A DNA stretch of 64,000 bases, taken from assembly GCA_007449985.2 (NCBI GenBank), contig VIIQ02000631.1:124001-188000 (forward strand). The letters are read 5' to 3'. Below, one piece after another: positions 45,316 through 57,040 of this stretch. The translations under genes and the position numbers were made by a program. Within the stretch, counting starts at the first letter, position 1. Each line of letters starts with the position of its first letter. Below the pieces are notes generated by a model. It did no database searches and was not told where the DNA came from. It saw only the letters and a list, made by a program, of their open reading frames with translations. Origin of the DNA: Desmodesmus armatus. Taxonomy: Eukaryota; Chlorophyta; Chlorophyceae; Sphaeropleales; Scenedesmaceae.

Positions 45316-48300
45316 GCAGCAACAGTGCAAGGCAGTCACTGTGACAGCAGTTGCAGCAGTGAGGTGCCGGATCCACGGTCAGTGCTTCCTGGTCTCAACC
45401 AGAACCAGGATACATTGTCTTTCAACAACGAAAACTCCGCCCCTACACACGCCAAGTGGCAGCAGTCCGGGATGCTGGACTGCACTGTCAGTGTGTGCCC
45501 TGTGGACAATGCCAGCTCAGCGCACAAGGCCACCAGCACAGCCACTGCCAGACACCCTTTTGCTGCCATCAGCAGCAACCTGCCTGCAGGTCACAGCAGG
45601 AAGCAGGTTCAGCAACCGTTGCACCAGCCACGCATTCCTGCTGTCAGCTATGGACCGCTCAGCACGGCCATCCTCAGCAGGGCCCGCCAGCAGCAGGTTG
45701 TGGGGCCAATCGAGCTGCAGAGCTGCAGCACAGGCCGTACAAGGGACCCAACCCACCCTCAGCTGACCGTGCTGCAGCCACTCATGCTGCCCCAGCACCA
45801 CACTCTCCTGCAGCACAGCCCCCAGCACCAGAAAGTAGACCCCACCACGCTGCACCCGTGCAGCAGTGCGCATGCAGCCAGTCGCCAAGCAGCGCGTGTC
45901 ACCAGCACAGCCCACCCAAGTGCAGGTCCAGCGCAATACACAGAAGTGCATGCATGCATGCAGCAGGCAGTTCTGGCAGGTCCAAGTGTAGATGCAGCCG
46001 CGGCCAGCACACTGCCTGCACCTGCACAGAGCGCCCACTCACCCAGCCAGTGGCAGCAGCTGCACGTTGACAGTCAGCACACATCTGGTGAGGTGCATGC
46101 TGCCCTGGACAGCGAGCGTCTGCCAAGCTCGAGCACCAGCAGGCAGAGCAGCAACACTCCTGGCACCAGCGCCGCCCTGCAGCGCCTGCAGCACAAGCAG
46201 CAGCTGAGGTGGCAGCGCCAGCATGCCACCAGCAGGACGTCAGCACCAGCTGCGGCTGGCATGGCCCACGCAGTGCCCTTCACTCTACACCCAGCTGTCA
46301 GCACCCTGCTCAGCCAGCACACCAACCCACTATTTGACGAGCCTGCAGCTCTGGACAGCAGTGATTGTGACCATCCCAGCGCGCTTGATGCCCGCAGCTT
46401 TGCTTCCAGCGCCCTTGGCAGCAGTCCTGCAGGATGCAGCCCCAGCTCAGCACCAATGCGGCACAGGACAGGACAGCCCAGCACCAGCACTACTGGGGCA
46501 GCATTCTTGGGCAGCAGCAAGGGCCTGCACTCAGGCAATGCTGTAGCTGACAGCACAGCATCTGGAGCTCAGTCAGCTAGCTTTGCGACACAGGAGGCCG
46601 CTACAGCAGCAGACAGCCTGTCTTGGCAAGCAATCCTGCAGAGGCTGCAGGCAGCACAGGCAGCGCAGGCAGCACGGGCAACACAGGTAGCAGCATCAGG
46701 GCTTGCAGCAGGCAGCCTTATGGAGCTTGCTCTGCTCTCTGACGCGGGCAGCAGTGGCATCAAAAGCAGGGTGTCATGTTCTGACAGCATCCCACCAGCT
46801 GCAGACTCTGCCTGCAGGTCTGATGTGCAGGCTGTGCATGTGCCTGCTGCATTCCCAGGGGGCCAGCACCTGCTGCAGCCTGCGCAGGCCTCTACCACTG
46901 CCTGCATGGCTGTGCCGCTCACTCAACTGCCAAAGACAAGCCTTCAGAGCAGCAGTGATGATGCAGATGACTATGTGGCAAGAGGTCCTGTGAGGTACGC
47001 AGACAGGTACAACCCATCCCTGCCAGGACAGCTGCCAGGCGCACAGGCGCAGCAGGCCGAGCACATGTTTGTCAAGCTTCACCGCTCCCAGCGCCAGCAG
47101 CAGCAGTGGCAGGCAGGCCGATATGACAGCACTGGTTATGGCAGCACAGCAGCCCAGGCAGCATGCCCTGCATCACAGAAGGCGCAAATGAGGCCGTCTG
47201 CTGCTGCGCTCCGCGCTCCCATGCCTTCAGCAGCTGCACCCAAATCCACAGCGCCACCTGAGCAACACAGGCCGCAGACAGCCATGAGCAGCACTGCTGG
47301 CAGCACCTCCACACCCGCCATTGAGCCAGTTTGCAGTGCCCTGCTAGCACAAGCAGCAGACAGGCATCGCAGCAGCGGCAGCAGTATGGGCACAAACAGC
47401 AAGCAGGTGCACGCGGGACCAGGCACACTCGCCTCAGGGCGAGCCCTGCTCATGGACATTGATGGCTTGCCCCTGCTGCAAGGTCCTCTGACAGCATCTC
47501 TGCGCTCGGGCCATGCTGGCACTAGCAAGGCGCACACAGGCAGCCTGGTTGCTGTCGCACAGCCTGTGGTGCTGTCCAACCTTGCAGCACAGCGTGGCAG
47601 TGATGCAAGCATACTGGCCAGCTACCAGCTCAAGTCTGAGGGCGGCAGCTCTGCAGCAGCCATTCAAGGCATTGCAGCAGCACCAGGGGTTCAGCATCAG
47701 CAGCGCGTGGGCACTGCTCGTGGCAAAGCTCTGGAGCTGTTGGCTGGTACGGCAGTCGCACTCGCAGCCAGACTGCAGCGCCAACGTTCCCAGCATGCAG
47801 GTTCGAGGCTGCAGGCAGCATCCTACCCTTCAGCACCCGGCCAGCAGAACAGCTCAGCTGGTCATGTCGCAGCAGCTTCAAGCACCTCAGCGTCCTTGGG
47901 AGCAACACAGTGCTCTGACCCCACATGCGCCACATCCTCAGCACAAGCCTCAACAGGGTGGACCGCGCAGCATGCAGCTCCTGCATGGCAGCACAGCATG
48001 TCCAACATCACGGACACCCTGCATGCAGCTGCACAGCAGCAGCGTGTGGCATCTGTCCCCCAGCAAGTTGCTGCCAGTGCTGCTAGCAGCACGGGCAGCA
48101 ACGGCTGCTCAGCATCAGCAGGTGTGGCACAGGGCCTGCAAGGCAGCAGGTTGAGCATGTGGCAGCGCCAGCCATGTGCAGAGCCAAGCAGGCAGCAGCT
48201 CTCTGTGACTGGTGAGCTGCGTGCTTCCATCACAGGCGCACTGCGCAGTGTCGCTGGGGCTGTCAGGTGCAGCTCGGGCGTGAAGCCTTCTGCAACAGCC

Positions 48301-48588
48301 AGTGCCCTGCAGCAGCCTGCTGCTCCCCCAGTCAGCCCAGGTGCGCCCTTCCTCAGCCCTGTGGACGCAGCTGAGGTGTTCCTGACACCCGAGGCTGCAG
48401 ACAGCTCCACTGATGATGGCGAGAGCCTGCTGGGCAGCAGCAGCTGCAGCAGCGTTCCTGAGGACATCCTCGCTGACACAGCTCAGTCAACCTTCAGCTA
48501 CGCCCTGCAGCCGCACAGCATGGGCCTCAGCAGGGGGACACCTTTTGTTGGCCTGCACCATGGTGATGACCACGACTACGTTCTGTAA
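45316..48588 (+). CDS. Low-complexity Ala/Ser/Gln-rich protein, long internal or terminal exon
   Basis: An open frame of about 1090 codons beginning at an acceptor (CTGCAG, phase 0) with no nearby ATG, so at least one upstream exon is missing. Composition is Ala, Ser, Gln, Thr, Pro and His, with no domain that I recognise. The only more ordered pieces are DADDYVARGPVRYADRYNPS near 46960-47020 and RGKALELLAGTAVALAARLQ near 47715-47780. The frame ends DYVL-TAA at 48586-48588, but the TAA sits inside a perfect splice donor (GTAAGT at 48585-48590), so the gene may continue into a Ser/Ala/Gly-rich exon near 48921-49091. The frame has stayed open over 3.2 kb in GC-rich sequence, and codons favour GCA/CAG/AGC as in neighbouring real exons. 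That supports coding, but the function is unknown. Confidence 0.6.
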   Translation, partial: AATVQGSHCDSSCSSEVPDPRSVLPGLNQNQDTLSFNNENSAPTHAKWQQSGMLDCTVSVCPVDNASSAHKATSTATARHPFAAISSNLPAGHSRKQVQQPLHQPRIPAVSYGPLSTAILSRARQQQVVGPIELQSCSTGRTRDPTHPQLTVLQPLMLPQHHTLLQHSPQHQKVDPTTLHPCSSAHAASRQAARVTSTAHPSAGPAQYTEVHACMQQAVLAGPSVDAAAASTLPAPAQSAHSPSQWQQLHVDSQHTSGEVHAALDSERLPSSSTSRQSSNTPGTSAALQRLQHKQQLRWQRQHATSRTSAPAAAGMAHAVPFTLHPAVSTLLSQHTNPLFDEPAALDSSDCDHPSALDARSFASSALGSSPAGCSPSSAPMRHRTGQPSTSTTGAAFLGSSKGLHSGNAVADSTASGAQSASFATQEAATAADSLSWQAILQRLQAAQAAQAARATQVAASGLAAGSLMELALLSDAGSSGIKSRVSCSDSIPPAADSACRSDVQAVHVPAAFPGGQHLLQPAQASTTACMAVPLTQLPKTSLQSSSDDADDYVARGPVRYADRYNPSLPGQLPGAQAQQAEHMFVKLHRSQRQQQQWQAGRYDSTGYGSTAAQAACPASQKAQMRPSAAALRAPMPSAAAPKSTAPPEQHRPQTAMSSTAGSTSTPAIEPVCSALLAQAADRHRSSGSSMGTNSKQVHAGPGTLASGRALLMDIDGLPLLQGPLTASLRSGHAGTSKAHTGSLVAVAQPVVLSNLAAQRGSDASILASYQLKSEGGSSAAAIQGIAAAPGVQHQQRVGTARGKALELLAGTAVALAARLQRQRSQHAGSRLQAASYPSAPGQQNSSAGHVAAASSTSASLGATQCSDPTCATSSAQASTGWTAQHAAPAWQHSMSNITDTLHAAAQQQRVASVPQQVAASAASSTGSNGCSASAGVAQGLQGSRLSMWQRQPCAEPSRQQLSVTGELRASITGALRSVAGAVRCSSGVKPSATASALQQPAAPPVSPGAPFLSPVDAAEVFLTPEAADSSTDDGESLLGSSSCSSVPEDILADTAQSTFSYALQPHSMGLSRGTPFVGLHHGDDHDYVL

Positions 48589-49693
48589 GTGGCTGTTGGT
48601 TGCTAGTTATGGTATGTGGTCTGCTAGTGTATCCTTGCCTGCATGTGTGTGCTGGCGCAATTGGCTGATAGCTCAGCTCAGCTGGCAAGGATGTCAGGTG
48701 CATGATCAACACCTGGAATGGCCTGTCATGTGGTAAGGTGATGGGGTGACAACCGCTCCCCAAGCTGACTGCTGTGCTTCTTGCACATGGTGCTCATGCT
48801 CTCCGTGCCTGCGCAGGACTGCTCTGCAGGAGCAACATGGCAAGGCCCCGCATGCTGGAACTTTTTGGGTTGCTAGTGTGCGGCATGACAAGGCGCTGTT
48901 AGGCACCAGGGCTCGCAGGAGGCTGACGTGGGAGAAGGGCACAAACCAGCACGCCCAGCATCAGCACCAGGCAACACCACGGCCGGCAGGAGCAGCTCAG
49001 CGGGTGCGCAGGCTGCCTCAGGGGCAGCCAGTGCAGCAAGCTCGCCCAGCTGGCGGTCACGAGCGCTGAGCAGCAGCAGCAGGAGAGGGGGTGAGAGCGT
49101 GCTGGGGCCAACGCTGCCGAGCTGATGGCAAACCTTAGGCGCAGCGACAGCAAGCATCAGAGGACTGCACCCTGGGGAGCTGGGGCCATGACTGCCCTTG
49201 AGTCGAGGGCTTCTATCAGGAACAGGGGGAATACCTGCATGTGAAAGGTTGTCTGGTGGTGAGGATTTGCAGAATGCTGCTGGGTGCCGCCAACTGTGAC
49301 AGGCTGGCGGGCGCAAGCGGTTGCTCGGTGTGGTTTGCTATCATATTGAGGCTGGAAATAGCTGGAACCAGTAGTGGGGTTGAGAAACAAACATCCTGCC
49401 AACTTGCAACCATGTGGACCATCTGAGATGGAGACTGTCCCTCAAGCTGTCAGCTGTTGACAAATCATGTCAAAACCATACAGCCTCCAAGCATGAGACA
49501 CGCCACGGAAAGCAATTAACGCAATCAATTTGGGGCTGTCTGCAAGGCGTTGTGTCTCAGCCTGTGGGTGGATGCAGACAAGATCACGCTGAACGCATTC
49601 TCCTGCCTCGTCACTGGGCCGTTTCTGGCTCTGTATCGTTGCTGATACCGTCCCTGCCTCACATCTTGTTGGGATCCGTCAGCAGTAGGCACC
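48589..49693. other. Gap before NUO7, with a possible extra exon
   Basis: A stretch at about 48921-49091 between AG and GGTGAGA is open and rich in Ser, Ala and Gly, and could be a further exon of the preceding gene. Two reading phases are open, so the join cannot be decided. Nothing else is seen. Confidence 0.35.
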
Positions 49694-52600
49694 ATGCAGG
49701 GTGCCACACTGGCCACAGGGCTCCTGTCCGTGACTCGAAGCGCCATCGGTAAGTTCGGGGGCACATTTGGTCACAGTAAAGTCTCAAAGTCACACCAATG
49801 GGGCATTCAGTCCCAGTGCCCCAGAGCAGGCTTGGGTGGCACCACCAGATCTCTGCTGCTCTGTACCCCCATTCTTCTGTATGTATTTTCAAGCCCACCA
49901 ACGTGTCTTGTGATGTGTCACAGGTGCCTCCTCAGCCCTTCCTGCAGCATCTCAGTTGTTGACAGCTCTGCAAGGAGGACAGAAGCGCTCCTTGCACAGG
50001 TCAGCAGCGGTCCTGGTCGCGGGGACATGGAGGGCTGTATGGGGCAGCCTACTGGCGGGTGTTGCAAAGTGTACTCCTGGATTGATGTCGTTTGGACACG
50101 CAACGCTGCTACACCACACAGCAGCAGCATGTTGAATGGTCTGCCGTCGTCGTACTGTTGGCCTCTAAGCACAGCCACATGTGCGGGTCAGCAGTGATCA
50201 AGCAGGCATCTCATGACGCATGGTCAGGACTTTTGCCGCATGCTGAATGTTGCACAAACCTTTTCCTACGTGTTGTCCCCCAATGTGCAGTGGCCTGCCC
50301 TCCACATTTGACAGCAGCAGCCATGCGAGCAGCTCAGCACTCCCAACCGAGTCACAGCTTCCCAGCAGCAGCGGTGCCAGCACAAGCAGCAGGCAGAACC
50401 CTTTCCTGCCCAGCTGGGCTTCTGGCAGGCGCAGTGCAACCACAGCGCCACTGGCACCACAGAAGGTGAGCATGCAGGACGCCAGCACACAGTTCAGACA
50501 GCACTGGCGGCAACCCTTGGTTCCTGCAGGGCCATGCGGTAATGAACGCACAGGGCAGGAAGGAGGTCAGCAGAAAGAGCCACTTGCTATAGCACATACT
50601 GCCATGCCCCAGGTGGTAACACTGTGTGTGCTCCTCTGCCGCTGTCCCTGCAGGTGAACAACTTCACCATCAACTTTGGCCCCCAGCACCCAGCTGCTCA
50701 CGGTGTGCTGCGCCTGGTGCTGGAGATGAAGGGTGAGCAGCAGCAACAGCAGGGCCTGGTGCAAGATTGCTGATGCCGTAGCAGTAGCAGCACCAATCAT
50801 GCAAGCAGTGTGGAGCTGCACCAAATTCTACTGACACTCCAGGTTTTCCTGCACACCAGCGCCTCAGCCAAGATGCTGGCTGGATTCGTGCATGGTCACT
50901 GGCAGGGCAGCTTGGTGGAAGCCAAGTGGCCTCAACAGCAGTGCTTGTAGCAGTGCTTGTGGCAGTCTCCCAGGCCCATGCTCTGGTGGCACGCATGCTG
51001 TTGCTGCCAGCTGCCATCGACATGACATCCCCGCCTATATGCTGTCGCATTCTTTGTTGCATCCTTTGTCCTGCAGGAGAGCTGGTGGAGCGTGCTGACC
51101 CCCACATTGGTCTGCTGCACCGTGGTACTGAGAAGCTCATCGAGTACAAGACCTACCTGCAGGTAGGACAGGACAGCAACAGCATGGGCCACTGGATGGC
51201 AGCGCCAGCAGCAGCCAGGCAGCACCAGCCAGTGGCTTCAGGCAGAAGAGTGCGGCAGCACATTTCATCAGTGTTGCTGTCAGCAATTTATTGGAAGGGT
51301 GTGATTGGCAGTTGGTTTGAGTCAATGCCTGGTGCTTGCTGCAGATGCATGCCATGTGCTGATGCTGACACTGCACTGGCTGTGTACCTGCTCGGGCTAT
51401 CTTGTCTGCTGTCACCCAGGGCCTGCCCTACTTTGACCGCCTGGACTATGTGTCCATGATGTGCATGGAGCACAGCTATGTGCTGGCGATCGAGCAGCTG
51501 CTGAACGTCACCGTAAGTGGAAGGCTGCAACAGCTGTAGTATCACCCTTCTGAGTGTTCCATGCGCGCGAGGTCAGGTGCAGGGCAGCTTGCACAAGTTT
51601 TCACCCAGGTGGTTGAGTGTATCATTGAACAGGCAGACCCGGAGGGTACACTTGTTCACAACCCACCCTGCACCCGTTGTACAGCAGCCCACTCACATCG
51701 GTTCCTGGTCTTAAGCAGACAGTGCGCACGTCATTTTGCACTGCCATGCCTCTGTGCTGCAGGTCCCAGCGCGTGCGCAGTACATTCGTGTAATGTTCAG
51801 TGAGATCACCCGCATCATGAACCATCTGCTGGCCGTCACCTGCCATGCCATGGACGTGGGTGCACTCACACCCTTCCTTTGGGCCTTCGAGGTGGGTGGG
51901 TTGGTTGTCAGCAAGGTGCTCCCAGCCATGGGATTGGTGTGGTGTGATGGCAGGCTGTTGGACTGTCGGGGAGAGGGCTTGGGAAGACCGCTTGTGTTTC
52001 AAAAGTGACAACCCAGCCTGCAGTCGCGGCAGGGGCGCGGTGCTGGGGCTGTGCTTCTGCTGGCAGAGTCATCACATCAATTTCGGCGATGGGCGCGCAG
52101 GTGACATATCGTGTGCTTTGTGGGCTTGCGTGGCAGCTGCAACCTCTCGCATGGGGCGTGACTCACCTTTTTTGGTGTACCTCTCACTGCTGCTGTCACT
52201 GCTGCAGGAGCGTGAGAAGCTTATGGAGTTCTATGAGCGTGTGAGTGGTGCGCGTATGCACGCAGCCTATTTCAGGCCCGGAGGTGTGTCACAGGACCTG
52301 CCTGTCGGGCTGCTGAAGGACATCTATGACTTTGCACGCCAGGTAAGGGTGGTTGGGTAAAAATATGTGGTCTGCTCATGTGGTGCACCACCATGACATG
52401 CCGCAGAGCAGTGTACACACACCATCAAACATCCTGCGCATGTGCATGCTCCAAACAGATGGCCGGACCAAGTGGTTTTTTGCCAGTATGCTCAGCACGC
52501 CAGTAGTGACCAGTCTATGGGAAGTGCACTGTTTGTTGCTGGGTTGACCTAGTGCTGCCACCTGGCTCTTGCCCTGCTGCCTGCGCGCGCTGTGTCTTTA

Positions 52601-54616
52601 GTTTCTTCTCTCCTTGACAGTACTGACTCTCCTTGACAGTACTGACCAGTCGATGGGTGTGCATTTTTTTGCGGGCTGATTTAGTGCTGTCGTTCGCTTT
52701 TTGCGTCGCTGCCTGCACTCGCTGTGTCACACAGTTCTCTTCCCGCCTTGATGAGCTGGAGGAGCTGCTGTCAGACAACCGCATTTGGAAGGAGCGCACC
52801 GTTGGTGTCGGCCTGCTCACGGCACAGCAGGTGTGTGGGGTGGTGGTTGCATCACACACAAGGCTGGCAACAGGGATGTTTTGAGCGTGCAGCGCACACG
52901 TTGTTTGCGCTGATCAGCTGCAGCACCCATATTGTTGTTTGCCACGGCTTGGGTTGCTTTTCCAGTGCAGTGCGTGCACTTGCACAGTCTGTGTGCACAC
53001 AGCTGCGTGCCAGGATGCAGAAACCGTTTTTGATGGCCTGTTTTTGATGGCCTGCACGCTGCAAGCAGCACTAGTGCCAGCAAGCTGAGTGTGTTTGTGT
53101 GCCTCTGTGTGCGGTGCAGGCCTGGGACTGGGGTTGCAGTGGCCCCCTGCTGCGTGCCAGCGGCATTGATTGGGACCTGCGCAAGGCTCAGCCCTATGAC
53201 GCATACGGCAAGATGGACTTTGCTGTGCCTGTGGCTGGACACGGTGACTGCTACGACCGCTACCTGGTAAGCCACATGCTGCTGTGCAGTTCGCGCCATG
53301 TGTGCATGCTAGGCACATGCTGCTGTTCAGTTCGGCCATGTGTGCGTGCTCTCTACGCCTCGATCTGCTCCCGCGTTGCTCCTCGGCAGGCTCTGTGGCC
53401 AGGCCATGTCATCATGTTGGCCGCTTGACACCAGCTACAGGTTGGCAGTGTGAGCGCCATGTACGCTCGAGCGACTTCACGATACCCAACTGCGGCTCAT
53501 GCTTGGTACTGATGTGTGGTTGGTGCGTGCATGTGTTGGTCGCTGTGTTCGCAGGTGCGCATGCATGAGATGCGTGAGTCCCTGCGCATCATCTACCAGT
53601 GCCTGAACGAGATGCCTGAGGGTCCCTACAAGTCCATCGACGGCAAGGTGGCACCACCCAGGTAAGGGGCAAGACGGTGTTGCGCGATCTGTGCGACTTG
53701 ATGGTATCAGGTGCTGCAGTGATGTCCCTTGGATACGAGGTGTTCACCCCACTCCGTGGTGAATGTGTTGTTGGGAACAAGGGGTCGCTACTTGAAGGTG
53801 ACTTACAGTCGGATTCCGTTGCATCGCATCGCATGTGTGGCCAAGCTCTCCGCCCATGTGTGCTGCTGCCACCAAGGTAGTCTCCGTAGCATGTGCAGCT
53901 GCTAGGCTCGAAGCAGCCCATGAGGAGCAGGTCGTCAAGTTCTCAGGATGATAACCAAATATTTGACTGTTCATGGATGGCATCTGCTCGTTTGTCATTG
54001 ATGGCATCTGTTAAAAAAACTTTTTATCGTCTGTTGCACGCTCTTGGCCGCAGTCGTCAGAGCATGAAGCAGTCCATGGAGGCGCTGATCCACCACTTCA
54101 AGCTGTACACCGAGGGCTTCCACGTGCCAGCAGGAGAGACCTACAAGGGCGTGGAGGCACCCAAGGGAGAGTTTGGTGTTTACCTGGTCAGCCGCGGCGG
54201 CAACAGGCCCTACAGGTGTGTGATCGTGTCTGTGCATCTGTGGGGTGGCTGCAGAGGCTGGATTGCATTCTATGCTGTGTGGTGCATTTGTGTGCCAGAC
54301 AGTTGGCACCATGGGCAGCAGTACATTGCACATGCTTGCTTGTGAGTGTTGCACTGAAGACCTAGACTGGTTGTCGCGCATTAGTCAAACGGGAAGCAGC
54401 TGGGTACTGTTAGTCACATGACGCGCGATTTTTTTGCAACTTGCTGACTGCTGCTGTGTCGTGCCTGCTGCCCTGCCCCCTTGCAGGGTGAAGATGCGAT
54501 CCCCAGGTTTTGCCCACCTGCAGATCACAGACTTCCTCTGCAGGCGTCTGATGCTGGCAGATGTGGTGACCGTCATCGGCACACTGGATGTTGTGTTTGG
54601 AGAGATTGACCGGTAG
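49694..54616 (+). CDS. NUO7: NADH:ubiquinone oxidoreductase 49 kDa subunit (Nad7/NDUFS2), nuclear-encoded
   Basis: A core matrix-arm subunit of mitochondrial complex I; it forms part of the quinone-binding site next to the N2 cluster subunit. Exons: 49694-49748, 49924-49999, 50291-50465, 50654-50732, 51077-51162, 51420-51512, 51763-51891, 52208-52342, 52735-52830, 53120-53266, 53555-53661, 54054-54215 and 54487-54616, all in phase, 489 residues. The first three exons encode a Ser/Ala/Arg-rich presequence of about 100 residues. Conserved core begins [20 protein letters not shown], with the quinone-site HPAAHG, then [35 protein letters not shown] and the canonical ending [12 protein letters not shown]. 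In some green algae this gene is mitochondrial; the nuclear form with introns fits core chlorophytes. TGTAA occurs at about 55045 and 55054, rather far downstream. Confidence 0.97.
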
Positions 54617-55617
54617 ACATGCTACATGTGTGCAGCGTCTGTTGTCGCGCAGCTAGCTCGGGTCCAGGTGTTGGGCAGGCCCAGGTAGCTGTTGTTTTGA
54701 GCTTGACGGGTACTGAAGTTCGAGTGTGATGTTTCTGCTGCCAGAACATGGGTTCCTGCTAGTACATTCCGTCCGGCAACGTTTTGTTGTCAGGCTGCTC
54801 ACCAAATCACAGGTCAGATCACAACTGTCAGAGGCAGTTCTGGCTGTGGGGGTTGCTTCTGGCGGGGTGTGCTGTCTCAAAGACTGCTGTTGCGATTGTG
54901 CTAGATACAGCATTTAGATAGATTGTTGCAGTCTGGCAGAGGTTGTCGCTGTTGATACTTGTACTATTGTGCGGCAGCAGTGTGCTGCCCACCACTTGAG
55001 CTTGACAAGCTGACCCAGTGCAGGAGTGGTGTTGGTAGGAGGGGGTGTAATCGGTGTAATCATGGGCATACCTGAAGCATGCATGAATGTGGCGAATGTG
55101 CTACTTTATGGGAGCTGTACGTTCAGTGAGCTTGCTTGATCAAAACAAGGTGGGAGGTGTCTGCCCAGGAAAAATGACTGGCAAGACGCGACAGAGGGAA
55201 AGTGAATGTCCAAGGGGCCGAAACTTAATAGGTCCTTTGTGGAAGGATAGCAGGCACGTGAGACTTCTTGTGACATTGCTCAGGTTGGAGACTAGGTTGA
55301 AACTGGAGCTGCCCACACTCCTGTCTGATGGCCAAAGAACCCTTCAACATTGCCTAGCAAGCATAGGGCTTTTCCAACTCGCAGGAACCACAATACATGG
55401 ATTGAGCAAGTTGGTGAGAAGCTGGCGCCCAGCCCAGGCTGTACCACAAGTGTGCACTGCAGCTAGCAGCACGCCACGGAGTAAAATGCACGTCCCTCAT
55501 CTTGAGACAGTGGCCTAAAACCTCCAGCCTGGGGTTTATGATCAACCATACTTACAAAGGTCGTGGCCAATTTGCAATCTTTGCAACACATCAAACAATG
55601 ATTACACTGTGGCAGGC
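54617..55617. other. Convergent gap between NUO7 and the ClpT-like gene
   Basis: Both neighbours end here. It holds the NUO7 3' UTR and the ClpT-like 3' UTR. A frame at 55087-55518 (+) is open but shows no domain or splice context. No other gene seen. Confidence 0.45.
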
Positions 55618-57040
55618 TTACAAGAACATGTCCTGGCTAGACATTGCTGCCCCCTCATAGCCAGGCATGTTGTACACCACTCCTGTCTTCTTCTCCACTG
55701 CACGCTTGACCCGGTCAAAGTTGAGGTCAACATCGGGGAACAGGCTGGTCAGCACATCTGATGCTGCAAATGCCATCAGAAGGTCCTCTGTTGTCACCTT
55801 GTCACGGCCTGCCCAGCTGCCGTACCGCACAGCACCCTGCAGAATGAGGCTGGCGCGCTCGCCCCACTGCATGTAGGGGGTGAACGCACGGGGGTTGAGG
55901 CCATCGGCCACGTTGAGAGCCCAGAGGACTTCATTCCAGGCGCCGTAGATGTCGTCTATGCCTAGTTCACGCAGCACCTGTGGGCGCACAGCACATGGTT
56001 GACAAAGAAAAGCGGCAGGGCAGGGTGGGTTGCTGTGAGCTCACTGACACAGGCAGCATGGCACTGTGTATGTGGAACGTGCTGTGCGTGTGAATTTGGA
56101 ATGTGCTGTGCCTGCTAGCAAAGCGCTGAGGCAGCTGGAGAACAACTGCATGTGTAATGCTATGGCCCATTCAACGCAAAACGAGGCTTGGCATGCTTTC
56201 CAACCTTGGCACTGCCAGCCCTTAGCACTGCCAGCCAATGTGAATGTGGAACGTGCTGTGCCTGCTAGCAAAGCACTGAGGCAGCTGGAGAACACTGGAT
56301 GCGCAGCTATGGCCCATTTAAGGCAAAAAAAAGCTGGGCATGCTTTCCACCCTTGGCTGGCATGCTAAGGGTGGAAAGCATGCCAAGCCTCATTTTGCCT
56401 TGATTGGGCCATAGCACACGCATCCAGTGTAAGCCTCTTCTTCTAAGGGGGTGCATTCCTCAACTGCAGTCTGCTTCCTGCCTGATGGAAGGTGATGTCA
56501 CCACTTCACACAGCTTGAAATAGCTGCACCACTACTTGCTCCGCAAGCAGTCAGCCAATCAACAGTGTCCCCAACCCCCAGACATCACCAACATCCTCGC
56601 AAACTCACGTCGCATGCAATGCTGTTCTCCTTCTTCAGCAGACCCAGCAGCACCATCCATGAGTGCACATAGTACGTCTCTGAAGTCCACGCCAGCTTCA
56701 GTGCATATGTGACGATCTCGAAAAGCTCTGGCTCCAACGCTGCAGGCCCGATCAGCTCATCCAGGTCCACAGTCGAGGTAGCTGCTGCTGCTGACATGAC
56801 CACAGCTCTGCGCCTGCTGCTGAAGCTGCTGCCTGCTGACAAGTGGTGGTGCTGCTGCTGCTGAGGGTTTGTGGCACTACTGCTGTGGCCAATGCCTGCT
56901 GCTGCTGGGGCTGCAACACGTGCTGCTGCTGTTGCTGCTACTGCAGTATTGTGAGATCTACAGACAACGGATGCCACGACAGGCTGCGCGCCATGCCGCG
57001 ACGTGCTTGCAAGAGCGCTGCTTCGTTGGTGTAAATGCAT
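55618..57040 (-). CDS. Plastid ClpT-like protein with a Clp N-terminal domain
   Basis: Probably an accessory subunit of the plastid ClpPR protease core; ClpT proteins bind the R-ring and help assembly. Two exons on the minus strand: 57040-56609 and 55977-55618, phase 0, giving 263 residues. The first 90 residues are Ser/Ala/Gln/His-rich with basic residues, as in a plastid transit peptide. A Clp-N type double-helix repeat follows: VTYALKLAWTSETYYVHSWM, VLLGLLKKENSIA, then VLRELGIDD, GERASLILQGAVRYG and VTTEDLLMAFAASD. There is no AAA+ module, so it is a free Clp-N protein rather than ClpC. ClpT1/2 versus the algal CLPT3/4 type is not settled. Intron 1 (631 bp) holds a tandem repeat and a long hairpin. 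It is divergent from CCT5, 336 bp apart. Confidence 0.85.
56090..56360 (+). repeat. Two-copy tandem repeat of about 150 bp in the ClpT-like intron
   Basis: The units begin at about 56090 and 56239 and share GCTGTGCCTGCTAGCAAAGC and GAGGCAGCTGGAGAACA, then ATGGCCCATT and GGCATGCTTTCCA. The plus strand stays open across both copies (56066-56368), so the repeat may derive from an old mobile-element coding piece. Confidence 0.7.
56292..56430. repeat. Long imperfect inverted repeat (hairpin) in the ClpT-like intron
   Basis: The outer arms ACACTGGATG (56292) and CATCCAGTGT (56421-56430) are exact complements. Inner pairs include CTATGGCCCA with TGGGCCATAG, AAGGCAAAA with TTTTGCCTT, and GGCATGCTTTCCACCCTT with AAGGGTGGAAAGCATGCC. 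The loop is about 12 nt around 56361. An RNA from either strand could fold into a hairpin of about 139 nt. The left arm belongs to the second unit of the tandem repeat. Confidence 0.85.
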
